This document shows, in pieces, positions 25,345 to 34,160 of a stretch of 64,000 nucleotides of DNA. Both the position numbers and the translations under genes were made by a program. The stretch covers positions 1,674,001-1,738,000 of the forward strand of contig NZ_VFMU01000001.1 in NCBI RefSeq assembly GCF_006715225.1, given 5' to 3'. Each line of letters opens with the position of its first letter. Position 1 is the first letter of the stretch. Under the pieces are notes generated by a model. The model was not told the origin of the DNA, searched no databases, and was given only the letters and a program-made list of their open reading frames with translations. The stretch comes from Arthrobacter sp. SLBN-112. GTDB lineage: Bacteria > Actinomycetota > Actinomycetes > Actinomycetales > Micrococcaceae.

Positions 25345-27093
25345 GTGCGCGGCAACAGGAAGCCGGACCAGCGTACCTTTTCCCCGGTTGTCCGCGCCGT
25401 GGCAGCTGCAGGGGTGCTGGCAGCCTCCGTATGTGCCGTGAATCTTTCTGCCGGCTCCACTGAGCGGGTGCAGTTGGCGGGAGCAGTTGCCGGGACCGGC
25501 GCCCAGGGCGCAGCTGTTCCCGATGGAACCTCCATGGGGGACAACCTCCCGGAAGCGCGCAGGGAACCGGCCCAGCCGGCGTCGGACCAGGTGGGCGCAG
25601 GTGCCATTCCACCGGCCATCCTGTCCAATCCGCTGGTCACCCTGGCCTTCCCCCACACGGCAATAGGGGGTGCCGTCCAAGGCGGCGACGGGGCACTGAC
25701 AGTAGGCCCCGCAGGCATGGGCAGGCCCGGAGCCGGCTTTCTGATGGCCCCGCTGCAGCTTCTCAATCCGAGCTCGCCGTTCGGTTTCCGGGTCAGTCCC
25801 ATCAGCGGGACTGCCGGTGATTTCCACCTGGGCCAGGACTATGCAGCGGCCTGCGGCACCCCGGTCCACGCAGCTGACGCCGGTATTGTGCGCGCTGCCG
25901 GATGGCATCCCTGGGGTGGCGGCAACCGCGTGGAAGTCGATCACGGCGATGGGCTCATCACCACCTACAACCACCTTGAGTCCATCGGCGTCCGTTCGGG
26001 CGACACCGTCCAGGCAGGCCAGGTCATCGCACGTGTTGGTACCACCGGCTGGTCCACGGGCTGCCACCTGCATTTCGAGGCCATCCTGGACGGGCGCTAT
26101 ATCAACCCGCTCAGATGGAGCTTCCTCCAGCTCCGCGACGTGAACTGGGCACTGCCTGCCGGTATGGTTTCCTATGCACCCGGCCAAACGCCGGCCGGCG
26201 GCAGGATCACCTGGACCATCCCCCTCAAAGTGGACACAGGCGGTGGGTTCCCTGCAGCCGGGCTGCAGGCCCCGCCCTTCCCTCCACTCTTGCCGCTTGC
26301 TCCGGCACCTGCGCCGTCGGAGGCAACGGGCGTGGTGCTTCCGCCCCCTGACGTGCAATTGACGACGACGGCCCCGCCATCCGCTGAATCTTCGGGAAGT
26401 GCCGCGTCGCCGCCGCCCACGGACCCTGCGACCAGCCCGATATCCAGCGATCCGACGCCGTCACCAACCGATACGGCTACGCCGACTCCGACCGATACGG
26501 CTACGCCGACTGCGACCGATACGGCTACGCCGGCTGCGACCGATACGGCTACGCCGGCTGCGACCGATACGGCTACGCCGGCTGCGACCGATACGGCTAC
26601 GCCGGCTGCGACCGATACGGCTACGCCGACTCCGTCGCCGACGAGCCCCAGCCCGACCCCGACCCCCAAACCATCGCCGTCGCCGACTGATACTGCGACC
26701 CCGACGCCGTCGCCAACAGAACCGGAGACTGTCACGGCGTTACCAACTGACCCGGAGACTGTCACGGCGTTACCAACTGACCCGGAGACTGTTACGCCGT
26801 CGCCGACTGGTCCGACTCCGACTGAACCTGAACCTGCTCCGGCGTCGAGCGAACCGTTGCCCCCGCCGACTGAACCAGTGCCGGGCGCCCCCGTGGCCTC
26901 AACGCCGGCCCCGCCGCCTGCGGTTGTTGAGCCTGCGCCCGCTCCGGCGCCTACGGTGGTTGAACCAGCGCCCGCAGCGACGACTCCGGCTCCGCCTCCG
27001 GTAGTTGAACCTGCTCCCACACTGCCGCCCGCAGAACCCGAGCCCACGGCAACCGTGACGCAAACCGCAGCGGCAACGACACCCCCGGCGTAG
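25345..27093 (+). CDS. Secreted M23 (LytM-type) metallopeptidase with repeat-rich Pro/Thr tail
   Basis: 582 residues. GTG 25345 follows AGGA by five bases and gives an export signal (hydrophobic VVRAVAAAGVLAASVCAVNL). The M23 domain (about 125-265) has FGFRVSPISGTAGDFHLGQDYA with the first zinc ligands (H and D) and GCHLHFEAIL with the last His pair, so it is probably an active peptidoglycan endopeptidase. The last 280 residues are low-complexity Pro/Thr/Ala/Glu, with seven DTATP-type repeats. Such a tail could span the wall. A longer frame starting upstream lies antisense to the DUF2236 gene and was rejected. Confidence 0.87.
   Translation: MRGNRKPDQRTFSPVVRAVAAAGVLAASVCAVNLSAGSTERVQLAGAVAGTGAQGAAVPDGTSMGDNLPEARREPAQPASDQVGAGAIPPAILSNPLVTLAFPHTAIGGAVQGGDGALTVGPAGMGRPGAGFLMAPLQLLNPSSPFGFRVSPISGTAGDFHLGQDYAAACGTPVHAADAGIVRAAGWHPWGGGNRVEVDHGDGLITTYNHLESIGVRSGDTVQAGQVIARVGTTGWSTGCHLHFEAILDGRYINPLRWSFLQLRDVNWALPAGMVSYAPGQTPAGGRITWTIPLKVDTGGGFPAAGLQAPPFPPLLPLAPAPAPSEATGVVLPPPDVQLTTTAPPSAESSGSAASPPPTDPATSPISSDPTPSPTDTATPTPTDTATPTATDTATPAATDTATPAATDTATPAATDTATPAATDTATPTPSPTSPSPTPTPKPSPSPTDTATPTPSPTEPETVTALPTDPETVTALPTDPETVTPSPTGPTPTEPEPAPASSEPLPPPTEPVPGAPVASTPAPPPAVVEPAPAPAPTVVEPAPAATTPAPPPVVEPAPTLPPAEPEPTATVTQTAAATTPPA
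26470..26637 (+). repeat. Seven tandem 24-bp coding repeats in the M23 peptidase gene
   Basis: The unit GATACGGCTACGCCGGCTGC plus GACC recurs exactly every 24 bases at 26470, 26494, 26518, 26542, 26566, 26590 and 26614, encoding DTATP(A/T)(A/P)T. Copies 3-6 are identical at nucleotide level, so expansion is recent or maintained by slippage. Copy number probably varies between strains. Confidence 0.95.
26725..26800 (+). repeat. 30-bp coding repeat (two full copies plus a partial) in the M23 peptidase gene
   Basis: Two identical 30-base units starting GAGACTGTCACGGCGTTACC at 26725 and 26755, encoding ETVTALPTDP, are followed by a diverged third (GAGACTGTTACGCC). They extend the Thr/Pro tail. 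Confidence 0.92.
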
Positions 27094-27144
27094 GAATTTC
27101 CACCCGGGACCCGTCCCTGGAGGCGTCCGCGACGAACCGTCCAC

Positions 27145-27657
27145 ATGAACAACCTTCCGCAGACCCGGCGGCCGGGGCCGTTGTATCCAATCCCCCTGGT
27201 CCTTAACGACGGCACCAGGACGGACTTCGGCCAGTTCAGGGGAAAGGCGGTGCTGGTGGTCAACGTCGCCTCCAACTGCGGCTTCACTCCCCAGTACGCC
27301 GGGTTGGAGACCCTTTACGATAAATTCCAGGACCGCGGATTCGAGGTCCTGGGCGTTCCCTGCAACCAGTTCGCCGGGCAGGAGCCGGGCAGTGACAGCG
27401 ACATCGTGGAATTCTGCGAGCGGAACTTCGGCGTGACGTTTCCGCTCACCGTCAAGTCCGATGTCCGTGGCAGGAACCAGCACCCGCTGTACATGGAGCT
27501 CACCAAGTTCAAGACGGGGTTGCTGCCGGGGCTGGTGAAGTGGAACTTCGAGAAGTTCCTGGTCAACCGTGAAGGCGAGGTGGTGGCCCGGTTCGCCCCC
27601 ACGGTTGAACCGGATTCCGCCGAGGTCATCGACGCGGTCGAGCGGGCGCTCAGCTAA
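27145..27657 (+). CDS. Glutathione peroxidase-family (thiol) peroxidase
   Basis: 170-residue thioredoxin-fold peroxidase that reduces hydroperoxides, in actinobacteria probably with thioredoxin rather than glutathione. Catalytic residues seen: Cys45 (NVASNCGFTPQY), Gln75 (CNQFAGQEPG), Trp133 and Asn134 (KWNFEKFLV). A Cys at 91 could be the resolving residue. No signal peptide, so cytoplasmic. It follows the M23 gene by 51 bp with no terminator obvious, so read-through is possible. Confidence 0.92.
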   Translation: MNNLPQTRRPGPLYPIPLVLNDGTRTDFGQFRGKAVLVVNVASNCGFTPQYAGLETLYDKFQDRGFEVLGVPCNQFAGQEPGSDSDIVEFCERNFGVTFPLTVKSDVRGRNQHPLYMELTKFKTGLLPGLVKWNFEKFLVNREGEVVARFAPTVEPDSAEVIDAVERALS

Positions 27658-27817
27658 ACGGGGGTCTCGCCGAATCGGGCCTGCAAAAGCGCAGTTCTTC
27701 CAACTTTTTCCACATCAGCTACGGCGATTCACCCCAAGTTTGCCAAATGTCTGATTGGATAAATATTACTGAAGGGTACAAGGGAAGAACGGCTTCCCAC
27801 CGACCATAGAGGTAGCA

Positions 27818-28747
27818 ATGGAGCACATCGAGGCCGAACATCCCCGGCCACGCCACTTCCTACTCCACCTGAGCGATCCCCACCTGCTGGGAGGTCCGGA
27901 CCCCCTCTACGGAACCGTTGACAGCGAAGCCAGGCTTATACAGCTCTTCGACGAAGTCAAAGCCTCCGGGGCCCGGCCGGAGGCAGTCATCTTCACCGGC
28001 GACCTCGCCGACAAAGGCGATCCCCGGGCCTACGTGAAACTGCGGGCCATCGTGGAGCCTGCCTGCAAGGAGCTTGGAGCCCAGGTCATTTGGGCCATGG
28101 GCAACCACGACAACCGGGCCAACTTCCGGAAAGGCCTGCTGGACCAGCCCGGCAGCGACGAGCCGGTGGACCACAGCTACTTCATCAACGGGCTGCGCGT
28201 CATCACCCTGGACACCACCGTCCCTGGTTTCCACCACGGCGAACTGAGTGCCGCCCAGCTGGACTGGCTGGCCCGGCAGCTGGAAACGCCTGCCCCGGAC
28301 GGCACCATCCTTGCCCTCCACCATCCTCCGGTCCCGTCCGTGCTGGACCTTTCCGTGCTGGTGGAACTGCGCGACCAAGCGTCGCTGGAAGCAGTGGTCC
28401 GCAACTCGGACGTCCGCACCATCCTGGCCGGCCACCTGCACTACTCCACCACCGCCAGCTTCGCCGGCGTTCCCGTCTCGGTGGCTTCCGCCACCTGCTA
28501 CACGCAGGACCTGAACGTCCCTGCGGGAGGCACCCGCGGACAGGACGCCGGCCAATCCTTCAACCTGGTGCACGTGTACGAGCACACGATCGTGCACTCC
28601 GTGGTCCCGCTGGGCAGTTCACCAACGGTGGGGGAGTACGTGTCACCCGAGGAGACCGCCCGGCGACTGGAGGCTGCGGGAGTCCGGATCCCGGAGACCA
28701 CCAAGCAGCGCGGCAACGCCAAGTTCGGAGTGTCCCCCGGGCGTTAA
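27818..28747 (+). CDS. Class III (CpdA-like) metallophosphoesterase
   Basis: 309-residue calcineurin-like phosphodiesterase. The metal-binding motifs are complete: Asp20-Pro-His22 (LSDPHLL), Asp62 (TGDLADKGD), Asn97-His98 (GNHDN), His168/His169 (LHHPP) and His206-x-His208 (GHLHYS). This arrangement matches CpdA/GpdQ and Rv0805-type enzymes that hydrolyse cAMP or glycerophosphodiesters; the real substrate is unknown. AGAGGTAG lies just upstream of the ATG, and an A/T-rich promoter-like stretch (TTGCCA and TAAATA near 27738-27760) precedes it. Confidence 0.87.
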   Translation: MEHIEAEHPRPRHFLLHLSDPHLLGGPDPLYGTVDSEARLIQLFDEVKASGARPEAVIFTGDLADKGDPRAYVKLRAIVEPACKELGAQVIWAMGNHDNRANFRKGLLDQPGSDEPVDHSYFINGLRVITLDTTVPGFHHGELSAAQLDWLARQLETPAPDGTILALHHPPVPSVLDLSVLVELRDQASLEAVVRNSDVRTILAGHLHYSTTASFAGVPVSVASATCYTQDLNVPAGGTRGQDAGQSFNLVHVYEHTIVHSVVPLGSSPTVGEYVSPEETARRLEAAGVRIPETTKQRGNAKFGVSPGR

Positions 28748-28756
28748 GCAGAGCCA

Positions 28757-28791
28757 GCAGGCGGGCGCGGCCTGTACGTGCGTCCGCCTGC
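28757..28791. terminator. Weak hairpin between convergent genes
   Basis: GCAGGCGG (28757-28764) pairs with CCGCCTGC (28784-28791). No T-run follows on either side, so it is at best a weak or Rho-assisted end for the converging phosphodiesterase and Stealth genes. Confidence 0.35.
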
Positions 28792-28814
28792 AGTCCTGCG
28801 CAGCCTGTACCGGG

Positions 28815-30452
28815 CTACTTCTCCCAGGGCGCCTTGATGGGGAAATACCTCTCCAGGAAATCAGTCACCACTTCGGCGCGCTCGTCGGCACTGACCTCGG
28901 GGAAGCTGCCGTCGTTCAGGCAGAAAAAGTCCATGTTCCGCTTGGCGAGCAGCTTGGGCAGGTATTTCAGCCCTGACCGCATGGTGGTGTCCACGTAGCG
29001 CACCTTGGCAGCGGTCTGCGTGACGGCCCGGCCGGTGAGCAGCGCGTAGTAGTGGTAAAACGAGTTGGTCACGGAGATGTTGTCCGCCGCGCGGAACCGG
29101 CTGGCCGCCGTCTTGCGGAACTCCGACGGGAACTCCTCCTCCATCTGGGCCACCAAACTGCGCCGCAGGGGTGCCGCGGTGTGCTCCAGGTGGCGCGTGG
29201 TGATCCGGCCGAACCGGTTCCACAGGAGCTTCCGGTTCACCCGGGCGGCGTTTTCGAACCCGCTGCGCTCCGCGGCGTTTTCGCCCAGGCCGATCCTGGT
29301 TTCCGCCTCGATGAACTTGGTGATGCCGCCTGGGGTGAAGAACATGTCGGGCCCCACGGCGCGGCCAAAGAACATGTCGTCGTTGGAGTAGAGGAAATGT
29401 TCGGACAGGCCCTCAATGTGGTGGAGCTGGCATTCCACGGCCTGCGAGTTGTGGGTGGGCAGCACGGAGGGGTCGGCGAAGAACTCCTCGCTGCGGACGA
29501 TCGTGACGGCGGGGTGCTCTGCCAGCCAGGCAGGGGCGGGGGAGTCCGTGGCAATGAAGATCCGGCGGATCCAGGGCGCAAACATGTACACGGACCGCAG
29601 CGCATACTTGAGTTCGTTGATCTGCCGGAACCGGGCCTCGTGTTCGTCGCCTTCGCCCAGGACAACGCCCTGCTGCTGCGCACGGCGGGCCGCGATGTAT
29701 TCCGGGGAGCTTCCGTCCACCCAGGAGAAAACGATGTCGATGTCGAAGCTGATGTCGCTTGCGTGGTCGGCAAACATGTTCTCGATGGTGGGCCACGTGT
29801 GGCCGTAGCGTTCCACGGTGCCGCGGACGGCGTCCTGGCGCAGCATGGTCCTGCGGGTCAGGGAGTTTTCGATGGGAAGAGTTAGTTCCTCGCCCTCGAA
29901 GGACCACAGTTCGATCTGGACGCCGGCAGAGGCGCCGAATTCGAAGCCGCCCACCGGCTCTACCCGGGGCCGGTACAGGCGGAAGATGCGTCCCTGCCGG
30001 TTGGGTGAGAGCTCACCGTCGGCCACCAGGACGGACGTCTTCTTCTTGGCGTCCACGGTCATGGAATAGAAGGGTTCGTCGCGGCATGCCTCCACCAGGG
30101 CGGCACGGAGCTTCTTCCGGTCCTGCCAGTCGAGGGCCAGAACGGGCCGGTCGTTGTTGCCGCGGACCAGGAGGTAGGCAAGGCCGGCGTTGGCCAGGAC
30201 ACTGCGCAGGAACAGCAGGTCCTCCACCATGGCCTGGTACGGGGTCCTGGTGTCATTGATCAGGGCGTAGCGGCCCTTGTGCCGTATGACGTCAGGGCGG
30301 TGCCTGAGCCGCTGCTCCGCCGCCGCCGACGTGATCTCGGCGTGAAATTGTTCCTCCACGGACGCCTGGCCGCCGTAGTAGACCTCGTCCTGGACCGGTG
30401 CTTCTGTAATGGTTGTCTCCGAGCTGGTGGAAGTGGGCATTCTTACCTGCAT
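28815..30452 (-). CDS. Stealth-family sugar-phosphate transferase (capsule-type)
   Basis: 545-residue protein with the Stealth conserved regions in order: CR1 (DIDIVFSWVDGSSPEYI), CR2 (RFRQINELKYALRSVYMFAPW, then IFIATDSPAPAWL), CR3 near NRFGRITTRHLEHTAAP and CR4 toward the C-terminus (FCLNDGSF). Stealth enzymes are hexose-1-phosphate transferases that build phosphodiester-linked capsule polymers and resemble human GNPTAB. The N-terminal 200 residues are less conserved. No other capsule gene is adjacent except a GT4 gene 3.7 kb away. ATG 30452 has AGGA upstream; 30440 is a possible alternative. Confidence 0.9.
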   Translation of the reverse strand: MQVRMPTSTSSETTITEAPVQDEVYYGGQASVEEQFHAEITSAAAEQRLRHRPDVIRHKGRYALINDTRTPYQAMVEDLLFLRSVLANAGLAYLLVRGNNDRPVLALDWQDRKKLRAALVEACRDEPFYSMTVDAKKKTSVLVADGELSPNRQGRIFRLYRPRVEPVGGFEFGASAGVQIELWSFEGEELTLPIENSLTRRTMLRQDAVRGTVERYGHTWPTIENMFADHASDISFDIDIVFSWVDGSSPEYIAARRAQQQGVVLGEGDEHEARFRQINELKYALRSVYMFAPWIRRIFIATDSPAPAWLAEHPAVTIVRSEEFFADPSVLPTHNSQAVECQLHHIEGLSEHFLYSNDDMFFGRAVGPDMFFTPGGITKFIEAETRIGLGENAAERSGFENAARVNRKLLWNRFGRITTRHLEHTAAPLRRSLVAQMEEEFPSEFRKTAASRFRAADNISVTNSFYHYYALLTGRAVTQTAAKVRYVDTTMRSGLKYLPKLLAKRNMDFFCLNDGSFPEVSADERAEVVTDFLERYFPIKAPWEK

Positions 30453-30533
30453 GATAGTCCTGCCGGAGTAACGGAAGGTTTCGGGGCGCTGTTGGGCGCC
30501 ATGGTGAACGCCCGACGGCGGCCCGGCAGGGAC

Positions 30534-31463
30534 TCAGGCGTCCAGCGCCTCACGCCAGCTGCGCAGGAAGGCGCCGCCGGCGTCGTCGTGGATCACTGTC
30601 GCCTCCAGCCCCAGGTCCGCCGCGGTCAGCACGGGGTAGGGCTTGGGCGGCACGCCGTCCGCGGGCCGCACGTCCACGTGCTTCACCGCGTGGTCGTTGT
30701 GGTGCAGCCAGTCCGCCATGGCGTAGTCGGTGCGGGAATCGCCCACCGTCCGCCACGCCTGCGGCGTAATGCCCTGGGCCGCCAGCAGCTCCACCGCCCG
30801 GCTGGCGCCAAGGTCCTTCCCCAGCCGCACGGATTCGATGTCAGTGGAGATAATGGTGGGGTCCACGCGGTAGTCCACCTCGTCGTCGGAATTCGGTGCG
30901 TGGTGGTCCAGTCTGACCACGCCCAGCCCGTGGCGGGCCATGAGTTCCATGGCCTCGGCGTCGAACAGCTTCTGCTCTGCCAGGTAGTCGGCGCTGGGCA
31001 CATCGATGTGCTGCTCAACGGACACCATGGCCCGCTTGGTTTCATCGAAGAACATGTGGACCGCATAGTCCTCTGCCACCAGCCGGCGGACGTCATCGCC
31101 GTAGGCCGCCGGAACCGCCAGCTCCCGGTCCACGTGGATGGGGCCGGGGCCGGCAGAGGTGTAGCTGAACCAGACCGCGCCCTTTTCGCAGACGGCGTGG
31201 ATGACGGTTCCCGCCGGAATGCCGGCCGCGATCATTGGTTCCATGACCTGCTCGCGGATGAAGGCGTCGGAGCGGCCGGTGTTGAAGATGACGGGGATGC
31301 CCGCGGTTGCCAGGGCCACCAGGTCAAGGATGATGTCCGGCTTGACGTCCCGCGTCACGGGGCTGGCCACCGGCCCGTCCACGTCAAGCAGGAGCGCCAG
31401 CGGCGGTGCGGACGGCAGGCGGATTCCGGGCACGGGCACGGCAGGGGACTCGGATGCTGTCAT
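30534..31463 (-). CDS. HAD superfamily hydrolase (Cof-like)
   Basis: 309-residue phosphatase-like protein. Motif I LLLDVDGPVASP gives nucleophile Asp27 and acid/base Asp29; motif II is in IFNTGRSD; motif IV is GDSRTDYAM near the C-terminus. The insertion between motifs II and III suggests a C2-capped Cof-type enzyme acting on sugar or other small phosphates. It lies 80 bp upstream of the Stealth gene on the same strand, so it may be co-transcribed with it; no direct functional link is shown. Confidence 0.82.
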   Translation of the reverse strand: MTASESPAVPVPGIRLPSAPPLALLLDVDGPVASPVTRDVKPDIILDLVALATAGIPVIFNTGRSDAFIREQVMEPMIAAGIPAGTVIHAVCEKGAVWFSYTSAGPGPIHVDRELAVPAAYGDDVRRLVAEDYAVHMFFDETKRAMVSVEQHIDVPSADYLAEQKLFDAEAMELMARHGLGVVRLDHHAPNSDDEVDYRVDPTIISTDIESVRLGKDLGASRAVELLAAQGITPQAWRTVGDSRTDYAMADWLHHNDHAVKHVDVRPADGVPPKPYPVLTAADLGLEATVIHDDAGGAFLRSWREALDA

Positions 31464-31598
31464 GGCTCCATTCTGTCAGCAGGAGCGGCCCTGCCCGGCC
31501 TGCGTACCCGGCGCATGACGTATGGTCACTGTTTGGCTACAACCTGGCGCCGGTCCGCCCTGCCACTTTCGCTGGGGCAGCGCGGTGCCTACTGTGGC

Positions 31599-31901
31599 AT
31601 GGTGATATTCAAAGCTGTGGGCGAGGGCCGCCCTTACCCCGACCATGGTTACAGCACCCCCAAACAGTGGGCGTCGCTGCCGCCGCGACCGGTCCGGCTG
31701 GACGAACTGGTAACCACCAAGCGGACCCTTGACCTGGAAGCGCTGCTGGCGGAGGATTCCACATTTTTCGGTGACCTGTTCCCGCACGTGGTGCAGTACC
31801 AGGGGACGCTCTACCTGGAGGACGGCCTGCACCGCGCAGTCCGGACCGCCCTGCACCAGCGCACCGCCATCCACGCTCGGGTCCTGGTGCTCGATGGCTA
31901 G
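31599..31901 (+). CDS. Small conserved actinobacterial protein with ParB/VapB-like C-terminus
   Basis: 100-residue cytoplasmic protein. The core GYSTPKQWASLPPRPVRLDELVTT and YLEDGLHRAVRTALHQRTAI resembles the LxxGxHRxxA pattern of ParB-like nuclease folds. I recall similar actinobacterial proteins labelled VapB-type antitoxins, but no toxin gene is present. ATG 31599 was chosen by its typical start MVIFKAVGEGRPYP. It overlaps the next gene by 8 bp, a coupling that suggests a shared role with the LytR_C protein. Confidence 0.65.
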   Translation: MVIFKAVGEGRPYPDHGYSTPKQWASLPPRPVRLDELVTTKRTLDLEALLAEDSTFFGDLFPHVVQYQGTLYLEDGLHRAVRTALHQRTAIHARVLVLDG

Positions 31902-32556
31902 GAAGCGGCCGAAGGACCCCGGTGTCCTGCACGGCCACCATGTAGTTTCGGGTCCCGAGCTGCGCGCCGCCATGGAAGCGGCTGCCGATGCCGATGAGAC
32001 CGCCGGGGTCCGCCGCCGCGTGCTGCACGGGGTGGTGCTGGTCCTCCTGGCAGGCCTGATTGCCGCAGGCATCATCGTTGCGCTGGCCATCATCAACGGC
32101 CGGCTGCGGATCCCCGCCGCCGAGCCGGCCCCAACACCGGTGTCATCCTGCCCGGCCTCGATGTTCGACTACACGACCAACGAGAAGATCAACCTCAACG
32201 TCTACAACTCCACCAGCAGGCCCGGATTGGCCCGCACCGTTGCGGACGAGCTCCTGGCACGGAAGTTCGTGGTGGGGAACGTCTCGAACATCAACGCTGG
32301 ATACCGGGGTGCGGCGGCCGTGGTGTCAGGACCAGCCGGACAACCGGCGGCGTTCACCGTGCAGCGCAATACGCCGGGGTCTGACTATTTCCAGGACGGC
32401 AGGACCGATGCCAGCGTGGACCTGATCCTGGCCCAGGACTACAAGGCGCTTGTCCCGCCGGACCTGGTGGACCAGACGCCCGGAAAGCTCAGCTGCCCGC
32501 GGGAAAGCCGGCGCGCAGCGGACACCGAAAAGCTTCCCGTCACCCCGGCACCCTGA
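31894..32556 (+). CDS. LytR_C domain membrane protein
   Basis: 220 residues: a cytoplasmic N-terminus, one membrane helix at about 46-68 (VVLVLLAGLIAAGIIVALAI), then an extracellular LytR C-terminal domain (INLNVYNSTSRPGLARTVAD through VDLILAQDYKALV). The domain occurs alone in actinobacteria and is thought to bind cell-wall polymers or LCP ligases. ATG 31894 overlaps the upstream stop by 8 bp. It converges with the TetR gene, with 7 bp between the stops. Confidence 0.85.
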   Translation: MARKRPKDPGVLHGHHVVSGPELRAAMEAAADADETAGVRRRVLHGVVLVLLAGLIAAGIIVALAIINGRLRIPAAEPAPTPVSSCPASMFDYTTNEKINLNVYNSTSRPGLARTVADELLARKFVVGNVSNINAGYRGAAAVVSGPAGQPAAFTVQRNTPGSDYFQDGRTDASVDLILAQDYKALVPPDLVDQTPGKLSCPRESRRAADTEKLPVTPAP

Positions 32557-32563
32557 CTTTTAC

Positions 32564-33214
32564 TCAGCCGGCCACTGCGGGAAGCTGTGCCACGCGGACG
32601 GGCCGCCCGTCGTCGTCGAACCGTGCACCCGCGCCCAACTGGATGAAGCGCACCGTCCTGGCCACGCGTGCCTCCAGCTCGGCAGGCTCATCGCTGCCAC
32701 GCGCCGCACTGGAGGACAGGGTGCCCAGGATTAACTGGGACTGTTGGCCCACGTCCGCCACCGGCAGGTAGCCCTGCTCCATGCCGTCACGCAGGATGCC
32801 CTGCAGCAGGAGGCTGAGCTCGCCGACGTGGTCGGAGAGCTTGGCAAAGGACGACGGCGACAGCACCGCCCCCATGGCTGGTCCGGGCGGGAGGTGGCGG
32901 CGGCTTAGGTCAACTACCTGGGCGCGCACGTACAGGGCCAGCCGCTCCACCGGGTTCTCCAGGCGGGCCAGCGACTCGCGCAGTTCGGAAAGGAACTTTT
33001 CGGTCTCATCGAGGGCATAGGAGATGAGGAGTTCCTCAATGTCCGCGTAATAGTTGTAGACGGCGGTGCGGCCCACCCCGGCGTGCCGGGCCACGTCGGT
33101 CATGGTCAGCCCTGGAAGGCCATGGGTGAAGAGAAGTTCGCCGAAGGCGGTGAGGATGCGGCGCTGGGTGTCCGCTCGTTGTTCCGCGTTGCTGGCCGCT
33201 GAAATCCTGGGCAT
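32564..33214 (-). CDS. TetR family transcriptional regulator
   Basis: 216 residues. The N-terminal helix-turn-helix is typical (TQRRILTAFGELLFTHGLPG, then MTDVARHAGVGRTAVYNYYA), followed by an all-helical ligand domain. It lies 35 bp downstream of the DsbA-like gene on the same strand. In the gap, CTTTAC and GTAAAAG form widely spaced half-sites (33222-33246) that might be an autoregulatory operator. Ligand and targets are unknown. Confidence 0.87.
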   Translation of the reverse strand: MPRISAASNAEQRADTQRRILTAFGELLFTHGLPGLTMTDVARHAGVGRTAVYNYYADIEELLISYALDETEKFLSELRESLARLENPVERLALYVRAQVVDLSRRHLPPGPAMGAVLSPSSFAKLSDHVGELSLLLQGILRDGMEQGYLPVADVGQQSQLILGTLSSSAARGSDEPAELEARVARTVRFIQLGAGARFDDDGRPVRVAQLPAVAG

Positions 33215-33249
33215 ACAGACACTTTACCGCGATGTGTCAGTAAAAGATG

Positions 33250-33948
33250 CTACACCGGGCAGCCGTCAGGGCCACAGGCCTCGCCCTCGGCGGAATTGAC
33301 CAGGACCAACGGGTTGGAATCCTGCCAGGCCTGGTTCAGCGCGGCCGTGAACGTCCCTGTGGGCTGGGCGCCGGAGAGTCCGAACTTGCGGTCGATCACG
33401 AAGAACGGCACGCCGCTGATTCCCAGATCCCGGGCCTCCTGGATGTCGAACCGGACCTCGTCCGTGTACTTGTCGGAAGTGAAGAGTTCCTCCACCTCGT
33501 TGGCAGGCAATCCAAGGTCCTTGCCGAGGGATGACAGGTAGTCCCGGCTGCCGATGTCCCTGCCGTGCTCGAAGTGATCGCTGAGCAGGCGCTCCTTGGC
33601 CGCATCCTGCCTGCCGTGAGACGCGGCAAGGTGGATCAGGCGGTGGGCGGTGAAACTGTTGGCCACCACCACTTTGTCGAAGTGGTAGTCCAGGCCTTCG
33701 TCCTGTGCCTGCTGCGCCACGTGCTCGAACATCTGCGAGACCTGCCCGGCCGGCATGCCCTTGCGGCTGCTCAGGTACTCCAGTTCGGTCCCGTCGTAGT
33801 GCTCCGGAAGTGTGGGATCCAGCTGGTAGCTCCGCCACACCACCTCAACGGCATCACGGTGCGGGAATGCTGCGAGGGCCGCCTCGAACCGGCGCTTGCC
33901 AATGAAACACCACGGGCACGCGACGTCTGACCAGATCTCAATCTTCAT
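33250..33948 (-). CDS. DsbA-family oxidoreductase, FrnE-like
   Basis: 232-residue thioredoxin-fold protein without a signal peptide, so cytoplasmic. The CPWC motif has Cys11 and Cys14; the cis-Pro lies in SGVPFFVID; a second Cys pair is in the C-terminal CGPDGCPV, as in stress-protective FrnE proteins that use extra C-terminal cysteines. Likely a disulfide isomerase or polyketide-type isomerase relative. ATG 33948 gives the family start MKIEIWSDVACPWC; a GTG nine bases upstream is the alternative. The following TetR gene may be co-transcribed. Confidence 0.88.
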   Translation of the reverse strand: MKIEIWSDVACPWCFIGKRRFEAALAAFPHRDAVEVVWRSYQLDPTLPEHYDGTELEYLSSRKGMPAGQVSQMFEHVAQQAQDEGLDYHFDKVVVANSFTAHRLIHLAASHGRQDAAKERLLSDHFEHGRDIGSRDYLSSLGKDLGLPANEVEELFTSDKYTDEVRFDIQEARDLGISGVPFFVIDRKFGLSGAQPTGTFTAALNQAWQDSNPLVLVNSAEGEACGPDGCPV

Positions 33949-34160
33949 GCCTTGCACAACCTGCGTGGCCGGGTCCGGATTCCTCTGGTGCGCATGACAT
34001 CCATCACATCCGGGTCTTGTCGCGGGGGCCCATCGCGGGTAATAGTCGGAGTTAGGTGATGCAGACGCCCACGAATTAGAACACCACGGGACAACGATGC
34101 CCCGCGGTGGGATGTGCCTGGCGGCTGGGGAGCTCAGGCCCCGTTCCCTGGAGGCCAGAT

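Noticed and set aside
26172..27287. 371-residue Gly/Val/Ser repeat protein on the minus strand
   Set aside because: It is the antisense reading of the M23 peptidase tail repeats. No start site or domain supports it.
31599..31901. VapBC-type toxin-antitoxin module
   Set aside because: No PIN-domain toxin follows; the overlapping neighbour is a LytR_C membrane protein.
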